Assembly (NCBI GenBank): GCA_028280845.1
Contig: JANQKZ010000049.1
Coordinates: 1 to 64,000 of the forward strand
Length of the DNA stretch: 64,000 nt
DNA from: Opitutales bacterium
GTDB taxonomy: Bacteria > Verrucomicrobiota > Verrucomicrobiia > Opitutales > JABSRG01
Reading direction: 5' to 3'
Part shown: one piece after another, positions 18,091 to 29,033 of the stretch
How positions within the stretch are numbered: the first letter of the stretch is position 1
How the letters are laid out: every line of letters starts with the position of its first letter
Program-made: the position numbers and the translations under genes
Notes under the pieces: generated by a model
Database searches by the model: none
What the model was told of the DNA's origin: nothing
Seen by the model: the letters and a program-made list of their open reading frames with translations, nothing else

Positions 18091-20376
18091 TCACCCACCC
18101 CGGTAGGCCCGGCGAATCATCAACCGCGCGGCCTTAAAAATATCCAGGGCCTCCGTCCGGTTGCTCAAATTGCCAAAGCGCAAACTCTGGAGGTCCAGGT
18201 GCACCCGGTGAAACGCCTCGGTATCCTCCCACAGCTCTGGTCGTCCGTTGATCTTTTCCAAAGCCGCCTCATAACGAACCAGCAAGCGCCCGGCCTTCTG
18301 GCGTATGGGATCCGGTCGGTTCCCCATGAGACGGCGTCCCCACCCGGTCTCCATCAACCGGCCCTGAATGATCAGGCGCTGGCGATAGAGCCATACCAGG
18401 ACCACGATCAGGAGAAGGATTCCAACATAAATCAGGCCTCGCTGCAGAGTTAGCGGCTGGGTTACCCAGGTCTTGACGGCGCTCACCCACCGTTCTCCCG
18501 TGGCCTTGAACTCCGTCATAAAAACCTGCCCATAATCCCTGAACTGGGCGGCCAGGTCCCGTTGGGATTCGTCGTCAAAATTCACAATCGACCGGTACCA
18601 GAGGATTCTCAGGCTATCGACCCAGGCCTCCCATCCTTGGATTTCCGACAAGACCCGGCTGCCCCCCGCCATTCCGGTTTCCGCCAGCCGTTGACCACCC
18701 GGAGTGGGATCCATCCGAATCCAGGTATCGGTCCCATCAAAGATTTCACACCAGGCATGGGCATTCCGGTTTCGCACCACAAAATAATCTTCCACCGTAT
18801 TCCAGCTCCCACCGTTGAAACCGACCACCACCCGGGTAGGATAGCCCGCCGCCCGGGCAATCAGGGTAAATGCGCCGGCAAAATACTCACAGTGTCCGGA
18901 AACTCCATCCTGCATCCAGGCCACGATTTTATCCCGGCCCCGATCTTCCACCTTTGAGGCCATGCTGTAGGCATGGCGATCCTGCAGGTAGTGGATGATG
19001 CGCTCCGCAAAATCTTCAGCTCCCAGAACTCCAGCACCGCCAATCTCATCGACCACCCGCCGAAGATAGGCGGCATCCGACTCGGCCAGAGGGAGGGCGA
19101 GCAGAGTCATCGGGTACTCCAGCCCTCCCGTCGCCCAAACCTCGCTGTCACGATCCGCCACGATCGGCTCCGCCCCAGGCAGCCGAGCCCGGTCTTCCCG
19201 CGATGCGCTGAGGAAGGGCGTCGGGCCCATGGTCCAGACCTGATAGGAAAACACACTTTTGGTTGCGCTATCCAAATTATGGGTCAGGAAAGTCTGGTTG
19301 CTATCGATCTCCTGACGCTTCTGAAAACGCATCGTTTTGAACGGTCCTAAGGCAGGAAGGTATTTGCTGATCCCCCCCTCCAGGTAAAAAGTCCACACCC
19401 CAGCACTGAGCTCAGGTTGTTCGTAACCCCGGGTGTCGGATACCCGGCCATAGAGGGATTGGTTAATGCGATTCGATTCAAATGTCCGCGTGATGTTCGG
19501 GTTGTTGCGCACCGACCGGCTCATGCTGAATTGTCCATTGGAATAATAGTCCATGACCAGCATACGGAAGTAGGGATTGGCCGGCATGAGCTCCTTGGAC
19601 GGAGCATCCAGCCGCATCGCCACCCGGTCATCCTCGATGATGTCGGTAACCCCACCCAATTCGATCGTCTCAGAGAATCCGGTTAAGCTGGATGATTTCA
19701 ACTGGAGAAAGGGGATCGCCTGGTCAAAACGGAACCGGGGCATCACCACAAATATCAGGGAGGAAACCACCACCACGAGGGTGAACAAGGCACCGGCAAA
19801 ACCGATCAGTTTGATATCCATCACCCGCCGGATATGGTCGATAAAATGTCCCCACTGGAAATAATCCCAGTCCTCCAGAGTCAGCGTGCGGTCTTTAGAA
19901 CTCTCCAGAAGGTTCACCATAAAGAGCAACACCATGGCCACCGGAGTAAAGATTACGATCTGGAAGGCAAAGATCAGGGACATGGTCAAGACTCCCGAGA
20001 TCACGGCCATAAAGAGACAGAGCAGGATTAGCTGCAAGTCCTCTCTTCGACGACGATAGGCCAGACAGCGCACCACCAGCAAGTAGGTGATCATACGCAC
20101 CAGCGGCGGCAGGAAATCTCCCCCGTGCAGGAAAAAATCGCCCACGATTAAGACGATCAAGATCGGGGTCACCCCTTTCCAGATTAACTCCGGAATTCGC
20201 CCGGGCAGGCGCGGAAACACTAACACCGCAGAGACGACCAGAAACGCTGCCGCCAGAAACAGCTGGTTACTGACATCCAGATAAAACAAAGTCCAGAGCG
20301 CGATCAAACTGAGGATCGTGCCAAGGAGCCATTTCAGCTGGTGGAGTTCGTTAAGGTTTAACCGTGCCGGATTCAT
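18091..20376 (-). CDS. Transglutaminase/DUF3488 (TgpA-like) membrane protein
   Basis: Multi-TM N-terminus; 'GVSGHCEYFAGAFTLIARAAGYPTRVVVGF...RNRNAHAWCEIFDG...WIRMDPTPGG' Cys-His-Asp transglutaminase core. Confidence 0.93.
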   Translation of the reverse strand: MNPARLNLNELHQLKWLLGTILSLIALWTLFYLDVSNQLFLAAAFLVVSAVLVFPRLPGRIPELIWKGVTPILIVLIVGDFFLHGGDFLPPLVRMITYLLVVRCLAYRRRREDLQLILLCLFMAVISGVLTMSLIFAFQIVIFTPVAMVLLFMVNLLESSKDRTLTLEDWDYFQWGHFIDHIRRVMDIKLIGFAGALFTLVVVVSSLIFVVMPRFRFDQAIPFLQLKSSSLTGFSETIELGGVTDIIEDDRVAMRLDAPSKELMPANPYFRMLVMDYYSNGQFSMSRSVRNNPNITRTFESNRINQSLYGRVSDTRGYEQPELSAGVWTFYLEGGISKYLPALGPFKTMRFQKRQEIDSNQTFLTHNLDSATKSVFSYQVWTMGPTPFLSASREDRARLPGAEPIVADRDSEVWATGGLEYPMTLLALPLAESDAAYLRRVVDEIGGAGVLGAEDFAERIIHYLQDRHAYSMASKVEDRGRDKIVAWMQDGVSGHCEYFAGAFTLIARAAGYPTRVVVGFNGGSWNTVEDYFVVRNRNAHAWCEIFDGTDTWIRMDPTPGGQRLAETGMAGGSRVLSEIQGWEAWVDSLRILWYRSIVNFDDESQRDLAAQFRDYGQVFMTEFKATGERWVSAVKTWVTQPLTLQRGLIYVGILLLIVVLVWLYRQRLIIQGRLMETGWGRRLMGNRPDPIRQKAGRLLVRYEAALEKINGRPELWEDTEAFHRVHLDLQSLRFGNLSNRTEALDIFKAARLMIRRAYRGG

Positions 20377-21532
20377 TTCCGCTGATAAAGATAAAGAGCC
20401 CCCTCTCTCCGTCGGGTTTAAAACTGATGACATGCGACCCCATCGGGTCCGGTCCCGGCTTGTAATGATCTTCCGGTTCCACCTCCGACAAGCGATCCAT
20501 AAAAAGGTGCAAATCATTGATGCGCCGAATCACCATAAGCGGTTCATCATTGATAGCCACCCCCAGGAGGCGGCCATCCCGGTAAAGGTCCTCGGCGATC
20601 GACGCCGCCAGCCGGCAAAGGCGCTCAAACTGTTCCTCATTCCGCCATAGAGACGCTGCTGTTTCAAAGAACAGGACAAAGCCGCTGTGCGCTTCATCCG
20701 CATTTTCCCGCACCATGAGCTGGCCCAGCCTGGCACTCGCCTTCCAGTGCACCTGGCGGGGCGGGTCGCCTGGTTTATAATCACGCAGGCTGATCAGGTC
20801 GGCCCCAGTCCCCAGCTTGCGCAGATAATGCCCCTTCAAGTGGGTCTCCTGTCCGGAAGGCGGGGTCCATCCATAATCAATCCGCTCCGGCCAGACCCGC
20901 ACTTCCCGCTTGGTCTCGTTGCCGATGGTTTTTCTCAGAAACCCAAAAGGGTATTGGCTTTCGATGCCCGAGATCTCCACCCGGATCACTCCCCGGCGCG
21001 GGGGCGTATAGAGCCAGTCCAGTCGCGTATCTTTTTGAGGATCCAGCCGGTTTTCCAAATAGATGCGGTCTGCCTTCTTCATCTCATCGGTCTGGATATT
21101 GAACCAGATGCCGTAGGTCGGCAGCAGTTTCTTCTCATTTTCCACCTCTACCTGCAACCGGGCCGGCTCCCCCGCCCGGAAATGCACAGGAAAGTGGAGC
21201 CGCCACCGCGTCCCCTTGAAATTGAGAATAGATAACACCCCACTGAGGATCAAACTGCTCAGCAGGATGGCCAGCGTCATGAACAGGATGTTGCTCGAGG
21301 TATTGTAAGCCGCCATGCCGATCCCCATCGACAGCGCAATCAACACCCATCCCGAGGTCGTCGGCACCGTCCGGTGCCCCTGCGGCGGAACCACCAGCGA
21401 CCACATGAGCTTCCAGAAACCCCGAATCCGACCCACCCGCTTAGAAAAAAAGCTGGGATCCGCCCAATCCCCAATCTTCGTTTCCTCCGGCTTCGCCACC
21501 AGCGTATCTGGACTCGTTTCGCTCATAACCAA
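20351..21532 (-). CDS. DUF58 domain-containing protein
   Basis: 'IRDYKPGDPPRQVHWKASARLGQLMVRENADE'-type DUF58 motif; two N-terminal TM segments. Confidence 0.92.
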   Translation of the reverse strand: MVMSETSPDTLVAKPEETKIGDWADPSFFSKRVGRIRGFWKLMWSLVVPPQGHRTVPTTSGWVLIALSMGIGMAAYNTSSNILFMTLAILLSSLILSGVLSILNFKGTRWRLHFPVHFRAGEPARLQVEVENEKKLLPTYGIWFNIQTDEMKKADRIYLENRLDPQKDTRLDWLYTPPRRGVIRVEISGIESQYPFGFLRKTIGNETKREVRVWPERIDYGWTPPSGQETHLKGHYLRKLGTGADLISLRDYKPGDPPRQVHWKASARLGQLMVRENADEAHSGFVLFFETAASLWRNEEQFERLCRLAASIAEDLYRDGRLLGVAINDEPLMVIRRINDLHLFMDRLSEVEPEDHYKPGPDPMGSHVISFKPDGERGLFIFISGNESGTVKP

Positions 21533-21611
21533 TTAGCCAGGGTGAATTGTGATATGTGAATGGGTTTAACCAGGGGTTCAGGCCTCACAGCACACAGTTC
21601 ACAACTCACAG

Positions 21612-22583
21612 TTAAACCGGCACCTTGATACTCCCTAGGATTTTAGTCAGCACACCCTCTACAGCCAGGCGCTCTTCGAGCGTATCGCTGGTTTGCCGTC
21701 GTAGACTTAGGCGATGGGTCAGGACGGGAAGCACCATCTCGGACACATCGTCAGGAGTGACAAAATTACGGCCATTGAAGAGGGCATGAGCCTGGGCGGC
21801 TAGCCGGAGGGTGAGCGTGCCGCGGGTAGAGATTCCACTGCGAAATTCACTCTCCGTCCGGGTGGCATGGATGATCTGCAAAATATAATCCAAAACGGTT
21901 TCCTCGATAAATACCTGCGGAACAAAATGATGAATCTCCATCATCTCCTGGCGGGTCACTACGGGATCAGCCTGGATAGAATCGTAGTTAATGTGATTCG
22001 CTTTGAGAATCTCCATCTCATATTGATAGGCAGGATACCCCATGGAAAGCCGCATGAGGAAGCGATCCATCTGAGATTCCGGGAGGGGGAAGGTGCCTTC
22101 ATAATCCACGGGATTCTGCGTGGCGATGACCATGAAGGGGGCCTGCACCGAATACGTTTGCCCGTCCACCGACACCTTGCTGCGGTCCATGACTTCGAGC
22201 AGGCTCGATTGCGTCTTCGGCGTCGTCCGGTTGATTTCATCGGCCAGCACGATATTGGCAAAGATCGGCCCCTTCTTGAAGATAAACTCCTTCACCTGGT
22301 CGTCATAGATCGACACCCCGATAATGTCCGAGGGCAGCAAATCGCTGGTGAACTGGATCCGGGAAAACGAGCAGTCCAGCGACCGGGCCAGGCAATAGGC
22401 CAGAGTAGTTTTGCCCACTCCCGGCAAATCCTCTATCAAGAGATGCCCATTGGCGGCCAGACAGACCACCACCTTGTCGATGACCTCGTCCTTCCCTCGA
22501 ATGAATCGGCCCACATTCGTTTTTATACGGGAGAGCGTTTCTTTGATCTTTGGAGCAGGAACGGTTTTATTTGAGAGGGTCAT
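21612..22583 (-). CDS. MoxR family AAA+ ATPase
   Basis: '[17 protein letters not shown]', '[27 protein letters not shown]', '[27 protein letters not shown]'. Confidence 0.97.
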   Translation of the reverse strand: MTLSNKTVPAPKIKETLSRIKTNVGRFIRGKDEVIDKVVVCLAANGHLLIEDLPGVGKTTLAYCLARSLDCSFSRIQFTSDLLPSDIIGVSIYDDQVKEFIFKKGPIFANIVLADEINRTTPKTQSSLLEVMDRSKVSVDGQTYSVQAPFMVIATQNPVDYEGTFPLPESQMDRFLMRLSMGYPAYQYEMEILKANHINYDSIQADPVVTRQEMMEIHHFVPQVFIEETVLDYILQIIHATRTESEFRSGISTRGTLTLRLAAQAHALFNGRNFVTPDDVSEMVLPVLTHRLSLRRQTSDTLEERLAVEGVLTKILGSIKVPV

Positions 22584-22692
22584 GGTCGGAAGCGTGCGGA
22601 TGTAAGTTTAGACACACTATCTAACCTAACCTGGACAAGTTGTCACTCGCCGGGTTCATTTTTACCCCTTTTTGATTTTAAGCTGTTCGAGC

Positions 22693-24726
22693 TCAATAAT
22701 CTGCGCTGATCCGGGCAAAGAGGAAGCGTCCCGGCTCCGTCACCTCTACTCCACTGCTGAAGGGGTCTCGGACAAAGGCATTGGAAACGGCATAATCCTC
22801 GTCCAGGGCGTTATCAATTCCACCACTCAGAGTGAGCCAGTCCGTCAGCTGCCACCCTCCCGACAAATCCAGTGCAATCCACCCCTCAATGGGCTTCTCA
22901 TTCAAATCCGGATCAACCCGTCGCAAGTCATCTTGGTGACTCACTTCCGCCCGGATAAACCCGCGAGAGGCCACATAAGTTAGCGCCAACCGGCTTCGCA
23001 AGGGAGGCACCTCCGCGAGAACCCTGTTCGTCGCCCATCCGGGCTGCGAGGCTTTGAGACCCTCCTGCCAGGCAAGCCCAAAGTCCATCCTGATCTCCTC
23101 ACTGATCGGGTAATACCCATCCACACTGAAGCCATAGAGGCGCGCATCCACATTCTCGTAGGAAGTAGCATTCCCCAAAGACGTCCGTAGCGATCTCAGG
23201 TAGATATAATCGGTCAACCAGGCGTGAAAGGCTGAACCGGTTACTTGCAGGTCTCCCAAACTTCCCGTGGACCCGATCTGGATTTCCGTGCTCCGGACGG
23301 GATTGAGATCCGGATTTCCCACCCAGTCCGGACGCCCCGGAGGACGATTTAAATTGATATAGCGTTCCTGCGGATCCGGAACCCGAGTCCCATGCCCGAC
23401 CCCTCCATAAACCGACCAAGGGGAATCGAACTCCCGATTCAGCAACACATAGGCGGAAGGAAGGACATTCTCCATCGTATTGCTGGTGGTATCCCAGTAG
23501 CTTTGAAGGAAGGAGATATCCCCCTTCGCCTCACTTCTCGAAACATCCAGCCGGGCAGACACTTCCCAGGACCAGGGCCCTTCTCGCTGCTCATAGACCG
23601 ACCAAAAGCCCAGCTTCCCAATCTCCACGTCGGGAATCATGTGATTCTCCAGCATCATGATCTGGTTGTCTGCATTCCATCGGCGCTGAGAAAGATCGAG
23701 ACCATACCGCCATTGGGCTTGGCTAAGGTCTTTGGTGACCTTCACCATTCCCCCGATATATTGGGTTTCGGCCACCGTTCGCATCATATAGCCTCGCTCA
23801 GCGAATATGGGACTCATCTGGGATGTCATCCGGAAGCTGTCTACCATGTCGTGATCCACATGACTAAATGAGAGTGAGGCGGACAATTCATCTCCCCATC
23901 CGGTCGAGACTGGGATCAGGTATCCAATCGACCCCCGGTGAAGCGTGTCTCTGGTCGCATCCATGCGGAGACCAGGATAAATCACATCTTTCGCGTCCTG
24001 GAACCCATATGACAGAGAAACTACGGATTCATTCTGAAATAAATAGGAAGCCTTGGCCTCTCCATCCAGGATGGAAAAGGCATCGCCGCTCCGATAATCC
24101 GGTCGATAATTAGTCCCGGGAAGCTCGGTAACCCGCATGCCATTTCCATCTTTGTACACCCCTCCAGTCTGATAATAGAGGCCTCCTTGCAGGCTCAGAG
24201 GAGTGTTGTTCACGGCTCCTCCACCAGCCAATCCCCCCGCCCAATAATTGAAGCTGCCCGCATACCCATAAAGGGATCCAAAGGGCTCCATGGCCGCCTG
24301 ACGGGTCTTTACGGCAATGGCCCCTCCCACCGTAGCCCCCTGGTCCAGAGTGAACGGACCGGGTCGTATGGTGACTCCCTCGATCTGCTGGGAACTGACG
24401 TGGAAGGCAGGTGGATCCATTCGGTTCGGGCAGGCGCAGTAGGTCTTATTCGAGTCCACTGTAATCAAAACATTATCCCGGGAGAGGCCACGCAGAATCA
24501 AGTCACCGGCCATCGGTCCACGCCTCGACAGCGCCACGCTCGGCACCTGCCGCGATAATACACTCGCCAGATCGATGGGTTTCGATTCTCGAAGGACGGA
24601 ATCACTCACCCGGCTGCCAAATCCCTGCACCCCCGGAGCGACCGTGACGAATGGATCCAACTCGATCAAGGTCTCTGCCTTGGCTGACAGAAGAGCACAA
24701 AGAAAACAAAGAAGATACCTATGCAT
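22693..24726 (-). CDS. TonB-dependent receptor, resembles copper receptor (OprC/NosA-like)
   Basis: Plug with 'DSNKTYCACPNRMDPPAFHVSSQQIEGVTIRPGPF', like the 'C..NRMDPP' region of TonB-dependent copper receptors; C-terminal beta strand. Confidence 0.82.
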   Translation of the reverse strand: MHRYLLCFLCALLSAKAETLIELDPFVTVAPGVQGFGSRVSDSVLRESKPIDLASVLSRQVPSVALSRRGPMAGDLILRGLSRDNVLITVDSNKTYCACPNRMDPPAFHVSSQQIEGVTIRPGPFTLDQGATVGGAIAVKTRQAAMEPFGSLYGYAGSFNYWAGGLAGGGAVNNTPLSLQGGLYYQTGGVYKDGNGMRVTELPGTNYRPDYRSGDAFSILDGEAKASYLFQNESVVSLSYGFQDAKDVIYPGLRMDATRDTLHRGSIGYLIPVSTGWGDELSASLSFSHVDHDMVDSFRMTSQMSPIFAERGYMMRTVAETQYIGGMVKVTKDLSQAQWRYGLDLSQRRWNADNQIMMLENHMIPDVEIGKLGFWSVYEQREGPWSWEVSARLDVSRSEAKGDISFLQSYWDTTSNTMENVLPSAYVLLNREFDSPWSVYGGVGHGTRVPDPQERYINLNRPPGRPDWVGNPDLNPVRSTEIQIGSTGSLGDLQVTGSAFHAWLTDYIYLRSLRTSLGNATSYENVDARLYGFSVDGYYPISEEIRMDFGLAWQEGLKASQPGWATNRVLAEVPPLRSRLALTYVASRGFIRAEVSHQDDLRRVDPDLNEKPIEGWIALDLSGGWQLTDWLTLSGGIDNALDEDYAVSNAFVRDPFSSGVEVTEPGRFLFARISADY

Positions 24727-24923
24727 TTTTCCTTAAATCAGATGAGCTTATCATTCCTATACCTTTGGAGAGAGGTTGCACGGGAATACCTTAAATCCTT
24801 CGTCCTTATGAATAGCTCTTTTCGACAAAATAAGATCCGTAAATTCAAACAATCGGGAAGCCCGGCATCAGGCATCCTAAGCTCGGTTGCATTTCCCCTG
24901 TATCCCTTTATCATCAACAACTG

Positions 24924-25724
24924 ATGCTGGATTTAACCCATGTTTCGGAATATCGGAAGCCCACCGCAGTCGTGGTCCTGATCATCCTGCTCCTATGGGA
25001 ATCCGCTCATCCCTTTTTCCATTTTTTCAGACGAAAACCGGGCCAACGCCTCCAACATGGACTACGCAATGTGCTCCTCGGACTACTCAATGCTGCCATG
25101 GTCGCAGGGGTCTTCGTCTGGACCTGGTTCGCCGTTGCCACATGGACCACACAATACCAGTTCGGCCTGCTCCACTGGCTCCCCCTCTCGCCCTTGGTAG
25201 CTACACTAACCGCTGTCCTCATCCTCGATTGCTGGACCTATTGGTGGCATCGCATGAACCATGAAATCCCCTTCTTCTGGAGGTTTCACCAGGTCCATCA
25301 CTCCGATCCCAACATGGACGTGACCACCGCCAACCGATTCCATATCGGGGAAATTGCCCTCTCCTCCCTGCTTCGCATTCCTATCCTGGCCTTGTCAGGC
25401 ATTCAGCTTTGGCAACTCGCTCTCTACGAAACGCTGATGTTTGCCGTGGTACAGTTCCACCATGCAAATATTTCTCTACCTCCTCGCCTCGATCAGGGCC
25501 TGAGTTGGTTCATCACGACCCCCAACATGCACAAGGTGCATCATTCCCGGCATCAACCCGAAACGGATTCTAACTATACCGCCTTCCTCAGCATCTGGGA
25601 CCGCCTGTTTCGCTCCTATCAAAAGCTTGCCCACCCGGAAACCATCCAATTCGGATTAGAGGGCAAGGATAGTATGGATCAACAAAAACTATCCGGCCTG
25701 ATGAAAGATCCCTGGCAAAAATAA
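24924..25724 (+). CDS. Sterol desaturase/fatty acid hydroxylase family protein
   Basis: Di-iron His boxes: HRMNHE, HQVHHSDP, HKVHHSRH. Confidence 0.93.
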   Translation: MLDLTHVSEYRKPTAVVVLIILLLWESAHPFFHFFRRKPGQRLQHGLRNVLLGLLNAAMVAGVFVWTWFAVATWTTQYQFGLLHWLPLSPLVATLTAVLILDCWTYWWHRMNHEIPFFWRFHQVHHSDPNMDVTTANRFHIGEIALSSLLRIPILALSGIQLWQLALYETLMFAVVQFHHANISLPPRLDQGLSWFITTPNMHKVHHSRHQPETDSNYTAFLSIWDRLFRSYQKLAHPETIQFGLEGKDSMDQQKLSGLMKDPWQK

Positions 25725-25825
25725 CGGGATAGCGTGGTCATCCAGGAAATCGCTCCAAACCTTTCTTTACCCGCAACTTGATGCTGGCGACTTATCAGTT
25801 CTAATTCATCGATTCTTTCCCATTT

Positions 25826-26212
25826 ATGGAGCCCATACACCCAGACGAGTGGTCCATTGAAATCATCCCCGAAGATGACTCGGTCAACGCGTTGACGATA
25901 TCCCCATCCGGCCCAGATCCTCAAGTTGAGCAGGTACTAAAGTATCATCAGTCCGACCGCTGGATCCTGCTTCTCCTGAACCCCAGCGTCGATTCCAGCG
26001 AACAGGTATCCGAAGCCCTGCTCAAGGCCTCTGGTTTCAGCTGGTATCGGGGCTCTGTCCGGATCCTCTCCAGTAACCCAATCCAGTATCGCGCGCTTTG
26101 GATTTTTGATATGCCTCGGCATGTCGGAGAACTCTGGAGCCACCGCTTTCAATGCCCCTATTTTGGTTTCGGCTCACTGGATGAACCGCCGGAACTCTTC
26201 AAAAGGGGATAG
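25826..26212 (+). CDS. Hypothetical protein
   Basis: 128 aa ORF with plausible spacing; no recognised family. Confidence 0.6.
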   Translation: MEPIHPDEWSIEIIPEDDSVNALTISPSGPDPQVEQVLKYHQSDRWILLLLNPSVDSSEQVSEALLKASGFSWYRGSVRILSSNPIQYRALWIFDMPRHVGELWSHRFQCPYFGFGSLDEPPELFKRG

Positions 26213-26224
26213 GAGGCACCCGCT

Positions 26225-28627
26225 CTACGGAGTCGCCTGATTCAGGGTATCCGACAAATCCCCCAGCCACTCGGCCTTTTCATCGGGCTCCTTCAGGATC
26301 TCAAACCATCCAATGGCTCGTTGATATGTCACGAGGTCGTTGAGGAACCGAAACAGGGAAACCGTGGCATTCTGCTGCGCCACCAGGAATTGATTCTGCG
26401 CGTCGAGTAAATCAATGATCGATACAGCCCCCTCCTTGTACTTGTCCGTCACCACTTCCAGATTGCGTTGCGCCTTTTCTTCGGCCGTTCGACTAAATCG
26501 AAGGGTGGGATACGACGCGGTCAGCTGGTCGAGAGAATTTAAGGTTCGCTCTTCGATTTGCTGGTTCAGCAAGGAACGTTGGAACTCGAGATTGCGTAAA
26601 CCGGCTTTCTCCTGGTTGAGAATATGGATACGTTGCGCTCCTTCAAAGATCGGAAGGGATGCGGTGACGCCCAGGCTCCATTGGTCATCATTGCCCTGCC
26701 CGGGGAATACCCCGGTGAAATTTTGGTCAATATTATAGGTATAGTTAAACCCTGCTCCCACCGATGGGAGGAAAAAATTCCTCCGTATTCGGTCCACATT
26801 GATCGTCTGGGCTTCAATGGCCTGCTCAAACGCAAGGATCTCCGGGGATTGTTCCAGGGATTGCTGCCGGGAAAAGTCAACGAATGCATCGAAACGGCGC
26901 TGACTCTCAATGAGGGCCACTAGCCGATCCGCAGTCACTTCAAAGGACGGACTCTCCAAATCGAGTTCTTCCGGCTCCCAGACGGACTGGAGTTCGACTC
27001 CCAGTAAACGATTCAGGGAAGTCGTTGAAATTTCCACCTGGGCCGAAGCATCGACTAGAGCGGATTGATCTCCGGCCTCCTGACTTTCAAACCGTAACAC
27101 ATCTTCCGGTCCTGTGCTGCCAACCCGACGCCGGATCCTGGCCAACTCAAGATTTTCACGGGTTCGTGCCAGGTTATCTTTGGCGATTTTTTCCAGGGCC
27201 AGGTTGGAGAGCAGGAAGAGATAGGCACTGGCGACATTGCGCACTACATCAAACTGCACGGTCTGTTCTTCAAAGGTCGCTTGTTCGAAGAGGCGCTTCG
27301 AAATCGACCGGTTAGACCAGAGGTCATTGTTATAAATCACCTGGTTGATGGTCACACCCACCGCGTGGGAATCCCTGGGGAAAAAACCGGAACTGGCTGA
27401 ATCATCATCAATCCGGCTGTAGTCATAGGCGACTCCTGCCTGGGGCAGCAGAGGACTGGTGGCGACACGCTGGCCAAGCCGACTGATTTCGGTGCTTTCC
27501 CGTTGCGCTTGCAGTTGGAAATTATTTTGCAGCGCCAGGGTAACGGCCTGAATGAAAGCCAGGGGCTGCCCGAGTCGACCGCGGTGGCGGTCCTGCTCCA
27601 GGACCTCGGCATCCATCAACGCATTCAAATCCAGGGGAATGCCAATCCGCTCAGCCGTTGCACCGTTGATCACCAATTGGGGAACAATGGGGAAAAAAGA
27701 CCTGATCGCATTGGGGGACGTCCCATTGGAAATGTTGACAAGATTTAAGGCCGTCCGGCGGGCCAGCTGCTCCGATATCTCGGGCATCGCGGCAGCAAAA
27801 ACGCCTCGCTCCACCCCGGGCCGCCCAAAAAAAGCGAACGTGGGCAAGCGTGCAGCATTGAACCCGGCGATCAACTCATCGATTTCAGCCAGGGACATGA
27901 CAAAAGGGGCAAACAGGTAAACCGCTTCTGCTTCAGCTGGAAGCTGAGCCAGGGTCGCCTCCGCCGTAGGCTGATAAGTATGAAGAAAAATCTCGATAGA
28001 AAGGGCCTGTTCCAGCGCGGCAATTATGGCGGATGAATTTTCCACGGTATCCACCACCTTCGAATTAACCAGCATATCCACCCGCTTAAAACTCACGAGT
28101 CGTTGAAAGGCCTTGAGATCTGATTCGACCGTGTTCTCAGCCAGGGTAAGCGCCAGATTGGGTTTTATTGAAAACCCTTGGGAATTTACCACACCGCTCA
28201 ATATATCAGCTCCTTGAAGCGCGGTCCCTAAGACTGGCTTGGGAAGGTCTCCCCTATACTGAATGGCCGCATCAATTGTAAGCAATCCTGACGCGATTAC
28301 GATATCGACTTCCAAGTCGTTTAGAGCCGCATCCAACGCACCGGCAGCGCCAGCACGGGTAAAGTCTCCCTCGAAGGCGGGGGACGACTTAAACACAAAG
28401 TCGACCCCTCCACGCTGTAAAACACCGACCTCACGCTCGATTAACTCCGAAGTCTCATCCAGGAGCCAGCTGTCGCCATCGTGAACAATGGCAACGGTAA
28501 TGACTTGAGATTCCATACCGTCCTGAGCCAAGGTGGAAATGGTGGAGGCGATGAGTATACAAAGAGGAAGAAGGATGAATACGCCGAGACGCCAACCTCC
28601 AGAACGGGCTGCGGATAAAACTTGCAT
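26225..28627 (-). CDS. Fusion: N-terminal ABC substrate-binding-like domain + C-terminal TolC outer membrane efflux domain
   Basis: Signal/TM N-terminus; Rossmann-like periplasmic module (residues ~40-330) followed by TolC-type helices ('QPLAFIQAVTLALQNNFQLQAQRESTEISRLGQRVATSPLLPQAGVAYDYS...'). Confidence 0.85.
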   Translation of the reverse strand: MQVLSAARSGGWRLGVFILLPLCILIASTISTLAQDGMESQVITVAIVHDGDSWLLDETSELIEREVGVLQRGGVDFVFKSSPAFEGDFTRAGAAGALDAALNDLEVDIVIASGLLTIDAAIQYRGDLPKPVLGTALQGADILSGVVNSQGFSIKPNLALTLAENTVESDLKAFQRLVSFKRVDMLVNSKVVDTVENSSAIIAALEQALSIEIFLHTYQPTAEATLAQLPAEAEAVYLFAPFVMSLAEIDELIAGFNAARLPTFAFFGRPGVERGVFAAAMPEISEQLARRTALNLVNISNGTSPNAIRSFFPIVPQLVINGATAERIGIPLDLNALMDAEVLEQDRHRGRLGQPLAFIQAVTLALQNNFQLQAQRESTEISRLGQRVATSPLLPQAGVAYDYSRIDDDSASSGFFPRDSHAVGVTINQVIYNNDLWSNRSISKRLFEQATFEEQTVQFDVVRNVASAYLFLLSNLALEKIAKDNLARTRENLELARIRRRVGSTGPEDVLRFESQEAGDQSALVDASAQVEISTTSLNRLLGVELQSVWEPEELDLESPSFEVTADRLVALIESQRRFDAFVDFSRQQSLEQSPEILAFEQAIEAQTINVDRIRRNFFLPSVGAGFNYTYNIDQNFTGVFPGQGNDDQWSLGVTASLPIFEGAQRIHILNQEKAGLRNLEFQRSLLNQQIEERTLNSLDQLTASYPTLRFSRTAEEKAQRNLEVVTDKYKEGAVSIIDLLDAQNQFLVAQQNATVSLFRFLNDLVTYQRAIGWFEILKEPDEKAEWLGDLSDTLNQATP

Positions 28628-28666
28628 GGTAGTGTGAGAAAACAGCGAGACCGGTGGTCACCAGGG

Positions 28667-28975
28667 TTACTTCGCTTGTCCGGGTTTAAAGAAGAGCAGG
28701 CAAAGCAGGTATAGATTATACACGGGGATAAAAAACAAGATGGAGGGAATCCCTAAATCCTGGAACCGACGCATCATTTGAATGAAAAGGGCGGTTCCTA
28801 CCATCACCCATACGAAGATCGCCCAGAATATCCCCACAGTCTTGAAGTGAAGGAAGTGATATCCCGCCTCATAGACAATAAAGCCAAGGATACAGCCCAC
28901 CGCAAAAGTTCCGAAGAAACGCAGAGAAAACTGCCTACGCCCTATGGGGCCTTCTGTGTTCAGTAGAAATTCCAT
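28667..28975 (-). CDS. DUF805-like small membrane protein
   Basis: 'GPIGRRQFSLRFFG...MMRRFQDLGIPSILFFIPVYNLYLLCLLFFKPG' resembles DUF805. Confidence 0.75.
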   Translation of the reverse strand: MEFLLNTEGPIGRRQFSLRFFGTFAVGCILGFIVYEAGYHFLHFKTVGIFWAIFVWVMVGTALFIQMMRRFQDLGIPSILFFIPVYNLYLLCLLFFKPGQAK

Positions 28976-29033
28976 CCTGTCACAAAAGACAGAAAAGCTG
29001 CTTCTTTTCAAGAGGAGAGTCCGAATTCAACGC

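Noticed and set aside
18091-22583. TgpA/DUF58/MoxR cluster as a novel system
   Set aside because: A common conserved gene triad in bacteria; no unusual features seen.
24745-24920. Possible cobalamin riboswitch upstream of the second TonB receptor
   Set aside because: No B12-box or other conserved riboswitch core could be identified by eye.
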